Below are positions 33,235 through 42,706 of a DNA stretch of 64,000 nucleotides, in pieces (the stretch's first letter is position 1; each line of letters opens with the position of its first letter). The stretch covers positions 1-64,000 of the forward strand of contig JAPFCU010000077.1 of the NCBI GenBank assembly GCA_026169535.1, in the 5' to 3' direction. The notes under the pieces are model-generated. The model was not told the DNA's origin and did not search any database. It saw only the letters and a program-made list of their open reading frames with translations. The translations under genes were made by a program, and so were the position numbers. The stretch is from Blautia sp. (lineage in GTDB: Bacteria > Bacillota > Clostridia > Lachnospirales > Lachnospiraceae).

Positions 33235-33754
33235 CCAGAGAATCAGGCTGCTTCATATACCGTCACTCTTTCCCCCCATCTTCATCCTTAATTCTAGTAT
33301 AAATAACTTCTCCTGATTTAGCAATAATTAGTTATTATGATTTCTGTAGCCCACATATATACCTTAGATAAGTATAGAATATTAGCTGGTTATTTGCTGC
33401 AGCTAATACTTGGTGGGCACCTTGTTGTCACTTCATTTTGAAGAACATGGCTACCATCCTCCAAATATTCGAGAATGATAAACTATATAAAATTGAACTG
33501 ATTTAATTGCCTATATAATACCGTATTTGAGACTGGTTATCTACGGTGTTTTGACTACTGATAATATAAATTTATTATGCATAGGACATGCTGCGATAGC
33601 CTCCGCACCAGTAAATTTACCTATTTTTTCAGTTACATAAGTTTTAACAACATACATACCGTACTTCTATTTTTTTCTGACATCAATCCAACCCGCTCTT
33701 CAAATTCTTTGTAACAAGAGAGAATTACCTGAAGCATATATTTAATAAAAGGAG
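33235..33754. other. Gene-free decayed stretch
   Basis: About 520 AT-rich bases without a supported gene. Short in-frame bits exist on both strands, but none is long or familiar enough to name. It lies immediately before two recognisable gene fragments, so it is probably further degraded mobile DNA. Confidence 0.4.
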
Positions 33755-34060
33755 TTGATTTATAGTAGTTACCAAAGTCAGCAGTTTCCACTTTCCTCCG
33801 ATAAGAGCGTTATGGTGGATGGGAAAATAGTGCTGACTTTTGACAGATTTATGGGAAGAATCGAACTGGAGGATCAGTGTAAAGTCAATCTCCGCTTCAT
33901 GTATCTCATGGATCATCAAACACCTTCTTATCGTACCTTCGGTTATTTCGCGAATAAATATTCCTGGATATGGAAAAAATCAACAGAAAAATCCAGTTAC
34001 CGTCTCTTCGATAGGATCACCACACTCTTTGAGGAAATCAATAAAGAACTATCATGTACA
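33755..34060 (+). mobile_element. IS1182-type transposase remnant
   Basis: The frame from 33755 reads MVDGKIVLTFDRFMGRIELED, then VNLRFMYLMDHQTPSYRTFGYF, which resembles the N-terminal part of IS1182-group transposases (xIRFMYLLxxxxPSHxTFGxF). It jumps straight to ANKYSWIWKKSTEK, a motif normally more than 50 residues further on. The internal deletion and absent DDE domain show it is dead. Terminal inverted repeats were not found. Confidence 0.65.
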
Positions 34061-34190
34061 GGGATAAAGCTTTGTATCCTCCATTTCCATTCTTACAAGA
34101 TCGTTTCTTTTTTGTAACCGGATAAATATTTTTGAACCACCCGGACTGCACTTGACCGCATTATCCAGAACGTTGATCACAGCTTATAAA
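34052..34190 (-). pseudogene. Histidine kinase ATPase-domain fragment
   Basis: The minus-strand frame encodes AVINVLDNAVKCSPGGSKIF, the N box of a HisKA-type kinase, then IRLQKRNDLVRMEMED and a stop. Upstream and downstream parts of a kinase are absent. It abuts the end of the transposase remnant. Confidence 0.6.
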
Positions 34191-34251
34191 ATAGCTGACG
34201 TTAATTTCCATTGCTTGTACCGGAAACTTGCTTGATGTATCGGTTAGTCAA

Positions 34252-34307
34252 AGTGTCTATATCAGAACCTTTTATCGTTCCTTGATATAGACACTCTTCT
34301 TTTTTAA
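34252..34307. terminator. Terminator hairpin downstream of the GH1 gene
   Basis: AGTGTCTATATCA (34252-34264) pairs perfectly with TGATATAGACACT (34283-34295), with an inner GAAC/GTTC pair. TTCTTTTTT follows on the plus strand; on the minus strand, after the GH1 gene, the T run is short. It probably ends the PTS/GH1 operon and blocks transcription from the remnant side. Confidence 0.65.
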
Positions 34308-34322
34308 CAGTCATTCTGTCAA

Positions 34323-35774
<1,452 letters not shown>

Positions 35775-35795
35775 TTAATTGCTTTGTATAATAGT

Positions 35796-35817
35796 GTTGG
35801 GGGCTTTTGCCCCCAAC
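35796..35817. other. Intercistronic hairpin between IIA and GH1 genes
   Basis: GTTGGGGGC-TTTT-GCCCCCAAC, a perfect 9-bp GC-rich stem with a 4-base loop. On the minus (coding) strand no T run follows, so it probably acts as an mRNA processing or stability element between PTS IIA and the glucosidase, or as a weak attenuator. Confidence 0.65.
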
Positions 35818-35851
35818 TTTTCTGTTTCTATATTCAATTACATCTTGATGA

Positions 35852-36169
35852 TTATTTCTCATCAATTCTCTTATACAGTGCAATGAATTCATCTGCAAGA
35901 ATGCGGAATCCTTCTGCACTCATAAGCTGATCTTCTGCATGCATCAGAAGCATGTATCCATTGGAAATTTCACCATTTGCATCCATTGTCAGAAGGTCTG
36001 CATGAGCGTTGTGTCCAAGTGAAAAGGCCTCATCTCCTTGTTTGATCAGCTCTGCTGCCTCATCATATTTTCCTTCTTTCGCACACTGGATCGCATTGAT
36101 AAAATGTGTTCTTGCTGTACCTACATATGTAATAATCTGAAAACATGCCAATTCAAATTTTTCGTCCAT
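35852..36169 (-). CDS. PTS lactose/cellobiose IIA component
   Basis: Cytosolic phosphocarrier of the lac-type PTS. Phospho-His in LGHNAHADLLTMDA; C-terminal helix HAEDQLMSAEGFRILADEFIALYKR. 105 residues is the usual size. It passes phosphate from HPr to IIB. Confidence 0.95.
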   Translation of the reverse strand: MDEKFELACFQIITYVGTARTHFINAIQCAKEGKYDEAAELIKQGDEAFSLGHNAHADLLTMDANGEISNGYMLLMHAEDQLMSAEGFRILADEFIALYKRIDEK

Positions 36170-36211
36170 TTTTGTCTCCTGTCCTGCTTTTATTATTTTT
36201 AAATTCTGATC

Positions 36212-37525
36212 TTACCAGTCTTCATCCTCATCTTCTACCGGCTGATTCTTCTCCTGAACCAGATTCATCTTGTCAATCTTCTTAATGAATGGCAGATAAA
36301 CAAAGAATGAAACACAAAGGATCACTAACTGAAGCAAAGCACTTTTCCATCCTCCTAAAAGGAATCCTGAGATAATCGGTGGACAAGTCCATGGGATCTG
36401 TGTTGCTCCATATAATGGGCAGATTCCTGTATACAGTGCAAAATACTGGATTAAACATGCGATCACAGGCATTCCAATAAACGGAACTGCAAGCATTGGA
36501 TTCATAACGATCGGAACACCAAACAGGACTGGCTCATTGATTCCAAATAATGCCGGAATAATTCCCACTTTACCAAGTGCCTTCAACTGTTTTGATTTTG
36601 CAAAGAAGAACATATACATTATAAGTCCAATTGTGATACCTGCACCTGTTATATTGATAAACTGATCATAAAACTGCTGTGTTACAATATGGCCTCCGTT
36701 TGCTATTGTAAGTTCTACACCACTGTCAATAATAGCCTGATTTGCAAGGCTGTTTGCCTGTAATAGTCCTGTCATGATTCCACCAACTACTGTTGAACCA
36801 TGCACTCCGAAGAACCACAGGAATGGTCCTGTAAAGCACATCAGAACTGCTCCACCAAGGGAGTCTGTCATTTTCTGAAGTGGTGTCTGAACGGCTTTAT
36901 AAATAATTTCCATTCCTGTTGTGTGGAATCCAATAGAACAGATACCATGAATTACTGCAACCCCTGTCAGGATTACAAATGCTGGGATTAATGCTGAGAA
37001 TGCATTTGTTACACCTTCCGGAACTCCGGCCGGCATCTTAATACGTATATTTTTCTTCAAGAACCAGCAGTAAACAAGTGGTACGATTAATCCAACAATG
37101 ATTGCTCCGATCATTCCCTGTCCTGCTGTCCATGTCTTATTAATGATTCCAGTAACAACTTCTCCACTTTCTGTTGTTATGGATGAAGGCATCAAGATCA
37201 AGAATGATGCCAGTGAAATAATCGCACAGTTGAGTGGTTCCTGATTTTCCAGTTTCGCATAGCTATAGCTGATACCGATAACTGCGATCATCGCACTGAT
37301 GGAGAATGTTGCACCACATGCCTGATCTAATACTGCTTTAATTCCTGTAGACTCTAATACATCGACAACTGCCTTTATCGGAAAGTTTGACAGGATCAAA
37401 AAGATTGATCCGATGATCAGCGGAGACATGGAAGTCACCATACCATTTTTTATTGACTGTATTCCCTTTGTATTAATAAACTTAAGGATTACAGGGATTA
37501 CTTTTTCGTTAAATTTTTCTTTCAT
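36212..37525 (-). CDS. PTS cellobiose-type IIC permease
   Basis: Membrane channel component with about ten helices. It starts MKEKFNEKVIPVILKFINTKGIQSIKNGMVTSM and contains the conserved sugar-binding loop GINEPVLFGVPIVMNPMLAVPF. 437 residues, standard. Lies between IIB and IIA, 42-58 bp from each. The likely substrate is cellobiose or another beta-glucoside, given the GH1 enzyme. Confidence 0.95.
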   Translation of the reverse strand: MKEKFNEKVIPVILKFINTKGIQSIKNGMVTSMSPLIIGSIFLILSNFPIKAVVDVLESTGIKAVLDQACGATFSISAMIAVIGISYSYAKLENQEPLNCAIISLASFLILMPSSITTESGEVVTGIINKTWTAGQGMIGAIIVGLIVPLVYCWFLKKNIRIKMPAGVPEGVTNAFSALIPAFVILTGVAVIHGICSIGFHTTGMEIIYKAVQTPLQKMTDSLGGAVLMCFTGPFLWFFGVHGSTVVGGIMTGLLQANSLANQAIIDSGVELTIANGGHIVTQQFYDQFINITGAGITIGLIMYMFFFAKSKQLKALGKVGIIPALFGINEPVLFGVPIVMNPMLAVPFIGMPVIACLIQYFALYTGICPLYGATQIPWTCPPIISGFLLGGWKSALLQLVILCVSFFVYLPFIKKIDKMNLVQEKNQPVEDEDEDW

Positions 37526-37583
37526 TTGCTACTACCCTTTGCTCTGTTTTATTTTTCTTTAAATTGTGTATCTTTATTTTCTC

Positions 37584-37892
37584 TTATTTATTTTTTGCAA
37601 GCTTATATGCAAATTTCAAAACATTCATTCCATTGCACATTCCATAATCCTGCATTGGAATCACGTCTACCGGAACCCCTTTTGGATTACAGATTTCTTT
37701 TGCTCTGCCAAGCTGATATCCTACCTGTGGTCCGAGCAGTGCTACATCCACACCTTCAATCATGCGTTCCATATCTGTAAATGGATATGCTGCGATATCC
37801 GCATCTTTTCCTTTTTCCTTTGCTGCCTCTTTCATCTTCTTTACGAGAAGACTGGTTGACATTCCTGCTGCACAAAATAATCGAATTACCAT
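37584..37892 (-). CDS. PTS lactose/cellobiose IIB component
   Basis: Cytosolic phosphotransfer protein. The phospho-Cys is in VIRLFCAAGMSTSLLVKKM and the C-terminal part has LLGPQVGYQL. 102 residues. First gene of the operon, just behind its promoter. Confidence 0.95.
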   Translation of the reverse strand: MVIRLFCAAGMSTSLLVKKMKEAAKEKGKDADIAAYPFTDMERMIEGVDVALLGPQVGYQLGRAKEICNPKGVPVDVIPMQDYGMCNGMNVLKFAYKLAKNK

Positions 37893-37936
37893 GATTGTTT
37901 CCTCCCTATTTCTTTCTCATTTGCTTTGATGGTGCT

Positions 37937-37965
37937 AGTATAACAAGCATTTTCCGTTTTGTCAG
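37937..37965 (-). promoter_or_regulatory. Promoter of the PTS operon
   Basis: CTGACA (37960-37965), 17 bases, TATACT (37937-37942) on the minus strand, 45 bp before the IIB start. Confidence 0.78.
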
Positions 37966-37988
37966 TACTTTTTCCTGTTTCTGGTTTC

Positions 37989-38016
37989 TGTTACATCTAG
38001 ACGGAATTTGTTACAT
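37989..38016. repeat. Direct repeats upstream of the PTS promoter
   Basis: TGTTACAT at 37989-37996 and again at 38009-38016, a 20-bp period (two helical turns), just upstream of the -35 box. Similar GTTACT words recur at about 38115-38130. They may be binding sites for the RpiR regulator encoded next to them. Confidence 0.5.
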
Positions 38017-38156
38017 AAAAAAAACAGGACATTCTACTTTATTGTGTAAAATGCACTGTTTTTCTTTTCTTTTTTGTGTATTATGATGCTTTTTCGTATA
38101 TTCTGTTTTTTTTGTTACTAATCTGGTTACTATTCGTACCATTACACCCTATGACC

Positions 38157-38930
38157 TTAATGAAATAAATCTTCCATATCATTTTGAAACAGATCATCTG
38201 TATCGTTATTGACGCCCTTCAATTCTCTTCCGATTAATTCCAAAATAAAAACGACTGCCATCTGTGATGTCAAATCATAATTTTCGTCTTTCTTATACTC
38301 TGAAACATAATAATTTATATTGCAGTCACTCATCTTCGCTAAAGAACAGTTTGCCTTATTTGTAATAGATATCAGGCTGCTCCCTCTTCTTTTCAACTTT
38401 TCTGCCAACATCAGGGTCTGCTCCGTCTCTCCTGATACAGACAATGCGATTGTAGCTGTTCTCTCACCTTTTCCACGAAATACTGGCGTGAACGGATCAT
38501 CAATAGCAAAAGAAAACCAGCCTACATTATTAAAATATCTTGCTCCATACTTTCCTATAATAGAAGAATTTCCCACACCTACAAATATAATTGACGATGC
38601 CTTTATAAGCAACTTCACAGCTTCCTGGATATTCTCAGCAAATGCCTGTGTCTGCACCCTCTCAAAGAAATCTTTAACCGCAGTAAGATCCATATTGATT
38701 TTCTTCTGTTCCTTGCTGTTGACTTCCTGTTTTAATTTCAAACGGAATTCAGAATATCCCTCGCATCCTACCTTTTTACAAAAGCGAAGGATCGTTGTTG
38801 TCGAAACATGAACCTCCTCTGCCAGTTCACGTACTTTCATATATATTACTTTCTCTTCATTGCTGATAATGTAATTATATACATCCATCTCCAACTGATT
38901 AAAAAACTTTATCATCTCATGCGTAAACAT
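38157..38930 (-). CDS. MurR/RpiR family sugar-responsive regulator
   Basis: An N-terminal HTH_6 domain (about 1-75: VRELAEEVHVSTTTILRFCKKVGCEGYSEFRLKL) and a C-terminal SIS sugar-phosphate domain (about 105-235: IIFVGVGNSSIIGKYGARYF; ATIALSVSGETEQTLMLAEKLKRRGS). 257 residues. Same strand as the PTS operon and directly upstream, so it most likely controls it in response to a phosphorylated sugar. Confidence 0.93.
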   Translation of the reverse strand: MFTHEMIKFFNQLEMDVYNYIISNEEKVIYMKVRELAEEVHVSTTTILRFCKKVGCEGYSEFRLKLKQEVNSKEQKKINMDLTAVKDFFERVQTQAFAENIQEAVKLLIKASSIIFVGVGNSSIIGKYGARYFNNVGWFSFAIDDPFTPVFRGKGERTATIALSVSGETEQTLMLAEKLKRRGSSLISITNKANCSLAKMSDCNINYYVSEYKKDENYDLTSQMAVVFILELIGRELKGVNNDTDDLFQNDMEDLFH

Positions 38931-38977
38931 ATGAATTCAGTTCCCTTCTATTTTTTCTCTCTATTCCATTCTTCTGA

Positions 38978-39212
38978 TTATTCACTCAACAGCTGACTTG
39001 CTTCCTTCCAGCACTGCCGTCCTGCTGCCAGAATGAAACACGGCTGATCCAACGTGATCATTCCACCTTCTGCTGTTGAGATAAATCCTCCGGCTTCCAT
39101 CACGATCAAAGAGGCTGCCGCATAATCCCATGGATACAGCATTAGTTCAAAATAGACTCCGTTTGTAGTCCTTTCGTTATGTCGTTTAATTGCAATATCA
39201 CAGATTCTGTAC
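38978..39212 (-). pseudogene. Inositol-monophosphatase family gene, C-terminal remnant
   Basis: The frame ending at TAA 38978 reads VYFELMLYPWDYAAASLIVMEAGG, then FISTAEGG and AAGRQCWKEASQLL. WDYAAxxLIxxEAGG is the C-terminal metal/substrate motif of IMPase (SuhB) proteins. The N-terminal two thirds are absent, and a stop interrupts the frame about 75 codons before the end. Confidence 0.7.
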
Positions 39213-39460
39213 TTCTATGCTGCTGTTTCTATATCAGTCTATACTTTCTTCCTACAGAAATGCTGTAGCCTCCCTCTAATCTGTTCTGTCCGTTTCATGT
39301 GCTTCTATCTTATCATGATTTTCCTCATTAATCTATAGATATCCGGGGCAAAAGCTTAAAGTCATTGGAATAGATTTTTGTAACTTGTAGCGTATTTCTA
39401 TTCCATAATCATATTATGTTCTTTAGAAGCAGTGTATATCCCGCATTTTAATCGTGTTTT
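39213..39460. other. Non-coding decayed stretch
   Basis: About 250 bases with many stops in all frames and no recognised element. Confidence 0.4.
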
Positions 39461-39635
39461 TCATTGCTTCATCGTCTTCGCCAGTGAATTAAGCAATGCC
39501 CGCATCTTTGGATTAGCCAATACTTTTGCCAGAAGTTCCGGATCGACTTCATTAGCAACGATTATAAATAGTAGGTCTGCTGACTCCTAAGATTTCCTGT
39601 GACTCTTGAACTGTATAACATCTTTTTTCTGACAT
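39461..39635 (-). pseudogene. Excisionase-like HTH gene remnant of an integrative element
   Basis: From ATG 39635 the frame reads MSEKRCYTVQESQEILGVSR, then PTIYNRC and a stop at 39552. YTVQExQEILGxSRPTxY is typical of small helix-turn-helix/excisionase proteins of conjugative transposons. A second in-frame piece (VDPELLAKVLANPKMRALL, then NSLAKTMKQ) continues to 39461. The recognition region between is shortened. Confidence 0.6.
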
Positions 39636-39744
39636 TTCTTTATCCTCTTTTCTTTGAAATATGAAAGAAAAATTATTCCTTCATATAACGAAACGCTCAG
39701 AGCATGTTTTACAGTGGTCAAAAGCAAATTTTTTTACTTTTTTT

Positions 39745-39785
39745 CTTACGAGTTTTCTTGCGTGTTTTTTTATGCAACTCGTAAG
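39745..39785. repeat. Inverted repeat inside the element remnant
   Basis: CTTACGAGTT (39745-39754) and AACTCGTAAG (39776-39785) with a 21-base loop; a third copy of ACTCGTAA follows at 39788-39795. It could be part of an origin of transfer or regulatory site of the lost element. Confidence 0.45.
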
Positions 39786-39913
39786 AAACTCGTAACATTA
39801 GATTTTTACATTTTTCATGAAATTAAGTAAAGAATCGGGTTGTCTTTACATAGTCTCCACTTTCAAAAAATAAAAAATTTTGTATTTTTGAAAGCGACAT
39901 CTTGCATATACTA

Positions 39914-40354
39914 TTAGCAGACAGTATATGGATTATGGCAGAGTATATGAAAACATCGTTTGCATCGAGCTTCTTCGCCGTGGATATGATGTTTATGTCG
40001 CTGAATGTTAGCGTCCACCATGGCCACAATGGCATCATCATTCGATAATTCTCTTACGATTGCCGGAATTGTCGTAAGTCCTGCCAGCTGTGCTGCATGC
40101 ATTCTTCTGTGACCGGACACCATTTCATATTCTTCATTTTCATCCATGCGAAGCAGTACCGGTGTCAGCACACCATTGATTTTTACACTTTCTACCAGAT
40201 CCTGCATCTTTTCATCATCCAGCACCTTGAACGGATGATTTTTAAACGGATGGATCTTACTGATCTCTATCTACATTGCAGATTCTTCATTTACCACACC
40301 AAGCAGTTCATCAATACTTGTCAGTTTGATCTTTTCGCCACTTCTATTTTTCAT
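39914..40354 (-). pseudogene. ParB-like gene of a decayed integrative element
   Basis: From ATG 40354 the frame reads MKNRSGEKIKLTSIDELLGV, then VNEESAM and a TAG at 40271-40273, where related proteins simply continue (one-base change). Past the stop it continues ISKIHPFKNHPFKVLDDEKM and the ParB core EYEMVSGHRRMHAAQLAGL. After [14 protein letters not shown] the family sequence is lost and the frame ends at 39914. It is distinct from the chromosomal parB at 46501-47439. Confidence 0.75.
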
Positions 40355-40512
40355 TCTTCAAAATCTCCTGTGTTAAGTTCTTATATGCCTCTGCAACCTT
40401 TCCTTTCGGGCAGTGCATGTAGATGCTTTTTCCCTCTGCACTTGTCTCAGCAGCTTTTACGGACATCGGGATCACATTTTCAAATAGAAAATGCTCTGGG
40501 TGAAGATTTAAA
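40344..40512 (-). pseudogene. ParA C-terminal fragment of the same element
   Basis: The frame ending at TAG 40344 encodes FENVIPMSVKAAETSAEGKS, then IYMHCPKGKVAEAYKNL. This is the end of a ParA/Soj ATPase of conjugative transposons, and it overlaps the parB-like start as in intact elements. Everything upstream of about 40512 is lost at a junction with a plus-strand gene piece. Confidence 0.7.
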
Positions 40513-40521
40513 AAACAAAAA

Positions 40522-40863
40522 ATGACAGAGATTGTAGCGACTTTAGTTTATAGTGATGGAAATGAAAACAATAACATCAATTATCATATCCTAAAAACAA
40601 CTTACTATGAAGCTGATCCAAATGAAGTTACCGGTTTAAATGTAGATGCACTCAAAATACTTTTTTCTCCTGATACCGCAATTAGTTGTGAAAATATGAA
40701 AATACAGGAGTGGGATGCTGCACTATACAAAACCACGGAACAATGCTATCTTTGCTGGACATATTCTCCAGAAGTTAGTTATATTTTGGAATATAATCCA
40801 GCTGCTGTTTCTGATGAAGAAGTGATCAGAATGGCACAAAGTGCAAAGTCTGTTGAGAATTAA
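40522..40863 (+). CDS. Hypothetical protein, probably the 3' part of a truncated gene
   Basis: 113 residues; acidic and soluble. The C-terminal half (WDAALYKTTEQCYLCWTYSP, then EVSYILEYNPAAVSDEEVIRMA) resembles the end of DUF4367-type surface proteins of Clostridia, but without their membrane anchor. No ribosome-binding site precedes the ATG, and the sequence starts at the junction with the ParA fragment, so it is likely an orphaned fragment. Confidence 0.45.
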   Translation: MTEIVATLVYSDGNENNNINYHILKTTYYEADPNEVTGLNVDALKILFSPDTAISCENMKIQEWDAALYKTTEQCYLCWTYSPEVSYILEYNPAAVSDEEVIRMAQSAKSVEN

Positions 40864-40977
40864 AAGTAGCCACCGTTTGCTCTAAATTTGAAGCAAGAAC
40901 TTAAAATACATCTTTCTTCCCAGTCAGCTGGCTGAATATCTATCTTGTAGCTTTGTTCATAACGATTGATTCAATAA

Positions 40978-41020
40978 AAAGCCCCACCTGAAATTAAGAT
41001 AATCAGGTGGGGCTTTTGAG
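40978..41020. terminator. Bidirectional terminator
   Basis: AAAAGCCCCACCTGA pairs with TCAGGTGGGGCTTTT around a 13-base loop. It lies between the orphan plus-strand frame and the relaxase fragment. Confidence 0.85.
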
Positions 41021-41413
41021 TTAATTGTCATGTTTAGCTTTATATTGTGTTAGGTGATTGAAGTCATCTTCATTTAAGGATACTGTCTCTTTATTTTCAC
41101 ATAAGGACAATACATAATTAATAAATTGCATTCTATTTTCTGTTCGTTCACTGTAATATTTTCTAACCGTCGGATCATTAAAAAACTGCACCTTTGGCTC
41201 TATGACTGATAAGCCATGCTCAATACAAACCATATCGCTTAATCGCTGAACCGCAAGCCCGGAAAGAAAAAAGTTCTTGAATTTACGGGTACCGTCCAGA
41301 GAGGTCGAGTTATAAATGATATGGTTATGGATATGGGCACGATCAATATGTGTTGCCACGATAAAAGCGTGTTTTCCTTTTGTCCAGCGCATCGCTGTTT
41401 CATATCCGACTTT
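41021..41413 (-). pseudogene. Relaxase (MobA/VirD2-type) fragment
   Basis: The frame encodes VGYETAMRWTKGKHAFIVAT, then HIDRAHIHNHIIYNSTSLDG and LSDMVCIEHGLSVIEP. This is the catalytic HUH-type motif region (HxxRAHIHNHI) of relaxases in mobilisable and conjugative transposons. The Tyr-containing N-terminus is missing, and after GLSVIEP the expected sequence changes to an unrelated tail ending at 41021. Not functional. Confidence 0.75.
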
Positions 41414-41480
41414 GCAGATTGGAATCCACCATCAAAATTGTGGCGGCATCATCGTCCATATCTCGCACAATCACTGTGCT
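41400..41480 (-). pseudogene. Second ParB-like fragment
   Basis: In another minus frame, STVIVRDMDDDAATILMVDS, then NLQ, is the end of a ParB N-terminal domain (IVRxMDDDAATIxMVDSNLQR) from a different element than the one at 39914. It is joined to the relaxase fragment, showing several deletions. Confidence 0.55.
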
Positions 41481-41639
41481 CGCCCATAAGGGCATCCGTC
41501 ACAATCACTTTTAAATTTAGGTGGCGGTGAAATCCGATAGTAACAGTTTGCTTTGCCCAGACTGCATCCTTTCCTTGTGTTTTTCCAGTAGTAGCAGTAT
41601 CGACAGTCGCTTCAGAAGCAGTCTGGAAACAAAAAAAGA

Positions 41640-41690
41640 GTGTCTATTCACTCCCTAAAAGGGAGAAATAAACACTCTATGTAAACGAAA
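41640..41690. terminator. Hairpin with terminator form
   Basis: AGAGTGT and ACACTCT enclose an inner CTCCCT/AGGGAG stem. No intact gene runs into it. The region 41481-41954 shows no gene otherwise. Confidence 0.45.
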
Positions 41691-41954
41691 AAGTATTAGA
41701 TTGTATTTGGCATAACGGCTTAGGACACGCAACATCCACCTTTTTAATTAGCATGTTTTTTTGCAGCAATTTGGCTCCAATTAGCAGGAATGCCTTTTTG
41801 ATTAGCAAAAACAGACTTTTTCTTGCTAATGATTAGCTGGAAATTTTGTTTTTTCACCAGAGTTCGATGTCTGTTTGTGGTGCTACAAAAAATTTTTTAA
41901 AGTAATTATGGCTCTAAGATCAGATGCAGTGGTCATCTACGACTGAAAACAAAT

Positions 41955-41990
41955 AAAGCCGAAAACCCTTGAAAACAAAGGCTTTCGGCG
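41955..41990 (-). terminator. Terminator of tRNA-Arg
   Basis: On the minus strand GCCGAAA and TTTCGGC pair with a loop of about 18 bases and are followed by TTTATTTG. It lies about 10 bp after the CCA end of the tRNA. Confidence 0.72.
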
Positions 41991-41998
41991 TTATGAGC

Positions 41999-42075
41999 TG
42001 GCGTCCATAAGAGGATTTGAACCTCCGACCCCTCGCTTAGGAGGCGAGTGCTCTATCCAGCTGAGCTATATGGAC
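41999..42075 (-). tRNA. tRNA-Arg (anticodon CCU)
   Basis: Minus-strand cloverleaf: acceptor GTCCATA/TATGGAC, D-loop AGCTCAGCTGGATAGAGC, anticodon stem CTCGC/GCGAG with loop CTCCTAA (anticodon CCT), T-arm GGTTCAAATCC and encoded CCA. 77 nucleotides. All arms pair. It reads the rare AGG codon. Integrative-element debris lies just downstream of its 3' end, which fits use of this tRNA region as a past integration target. Confidence 0.96.
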
Positions 42076-42093
42076 GTGTCTAATATATGATTA

Positions 42094-42199
42094 TAGCCCG
42101 ACCAGAGTCGAACTGCAATCCCGTACTGAGTTTTTCTGAGTTGTATGTTGTAACGCCACCTTAGGAGGCGCTTGTTTTATCCGTTAAACTAACAGGACT
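42094..42199 (-). pseudogene. Decayed tRNA, probably a second Arg-CCU type
   Basis: The minus strand shows AGTCCTGTTAGTTTAACGG, then an AGCGC stem arm followed by CTCCTAA (the same anticodon loop as the intact neighbour). The expected GCGCT arm is disturbed by an insertion (GGTGGCG), an abnormally long variable region follows, and then a T-arm-like CAGTTCGACTCTG and TCGGGCT 3' acceptor. No CCA. The folding is broken at the anticodon stem, so it is called a pseudo-tRNA. Confidence 0.6.
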
Positions 42200-42368
42200 G
42201 ACTTTCTATTTTCGACTAAAAACAGAATGTTTCTATTGATTGAATTTTTCACCTGATGATGATTCTATTCAATCTGCAAATTAAATTGTACTATATCCTT
42301 ATCAAAATTACAAGGGAATAATTATATTTCTAAAATATATTTGTATTTTTTACAATGTCTTTAGATAT

Positions 42369-42689
42369 TCATTTTTCTGAAATATATATTTTCACCTGCT
42401 CCAGCACTTTTTCTGTTTCTGTTATGATCTCTTTCTGTTTTTCTTTTATGGAATCCATCCCCGCCTCCTCTGCTGTCAGAGAGGCATACAAATGAACCAG
42501 ATTTCCAGATTTCCATATCATATCGCAAAGAGCCTTTGTTTCAGATGTTTTTGACTGTACTGCCAGATTTCGATTCTGTGATTCTTTTAACTGATCTCTG
42601 AGCAGTTTTATCTGGCCATCCTTTTTCTTCAAAAAAATGATAAGTACTGCAATGAGTAAAACAAATATTCCTGAAATCAGATATTTCAT
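42369..42689 (-). CDS. Small membrane-anchored coiled-coil protein next to the HEPN-receiver gene
   Basis: 106 residues, not recognised. One N-terminal membrane helix (YLISGIFVLLIAVLIIFL), then a basic turn and a helical cytosolic part with heptad-like spacing (IKLLRDQLKESQNRNLAV; IKEKQKEIITETEKVLEQVKIYI). It is 17 bp downstream of the 306-residue gene on the same strand, so the two are probably one transcript and possibly partners at the membrane. Confidence 0.72.
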   Translation of the reverse strand: MKYLISGIFVLLIAVLIIFLKKKDGQIKLLRDQLKESQNRNLAVQSKTSETKALCDMIWKSGNLVHLYASLTAEEAGMDSIKEKQKEIITETEKVLEQVKIYISEK

Positions 42690-42706
42690 AATTGATCCGC
42701 CCCCCT

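Noticed and set aside
33570-33690. Short minus-strand frame containing KIGKFTGAEAIAACP, considered as a DNA-binding protein fragment
   Set aside because: Too short and too vague a resemblance to support a call.
34252-34295. Thirteen-base inverted repeat next to transposase debris, considered as an insertion-sequence end
   Set aside because: The arms are adjacent, followed by T-rich sequence, and have no partner copy on the other side of the remnant; it is better explained as a terminator.
39914-40225. The 103-codon ParB-like frame considered as an intact gene
   Set aside because: Its true start is at 40354 with a stop in between, and the HTH half of ParB is missing.
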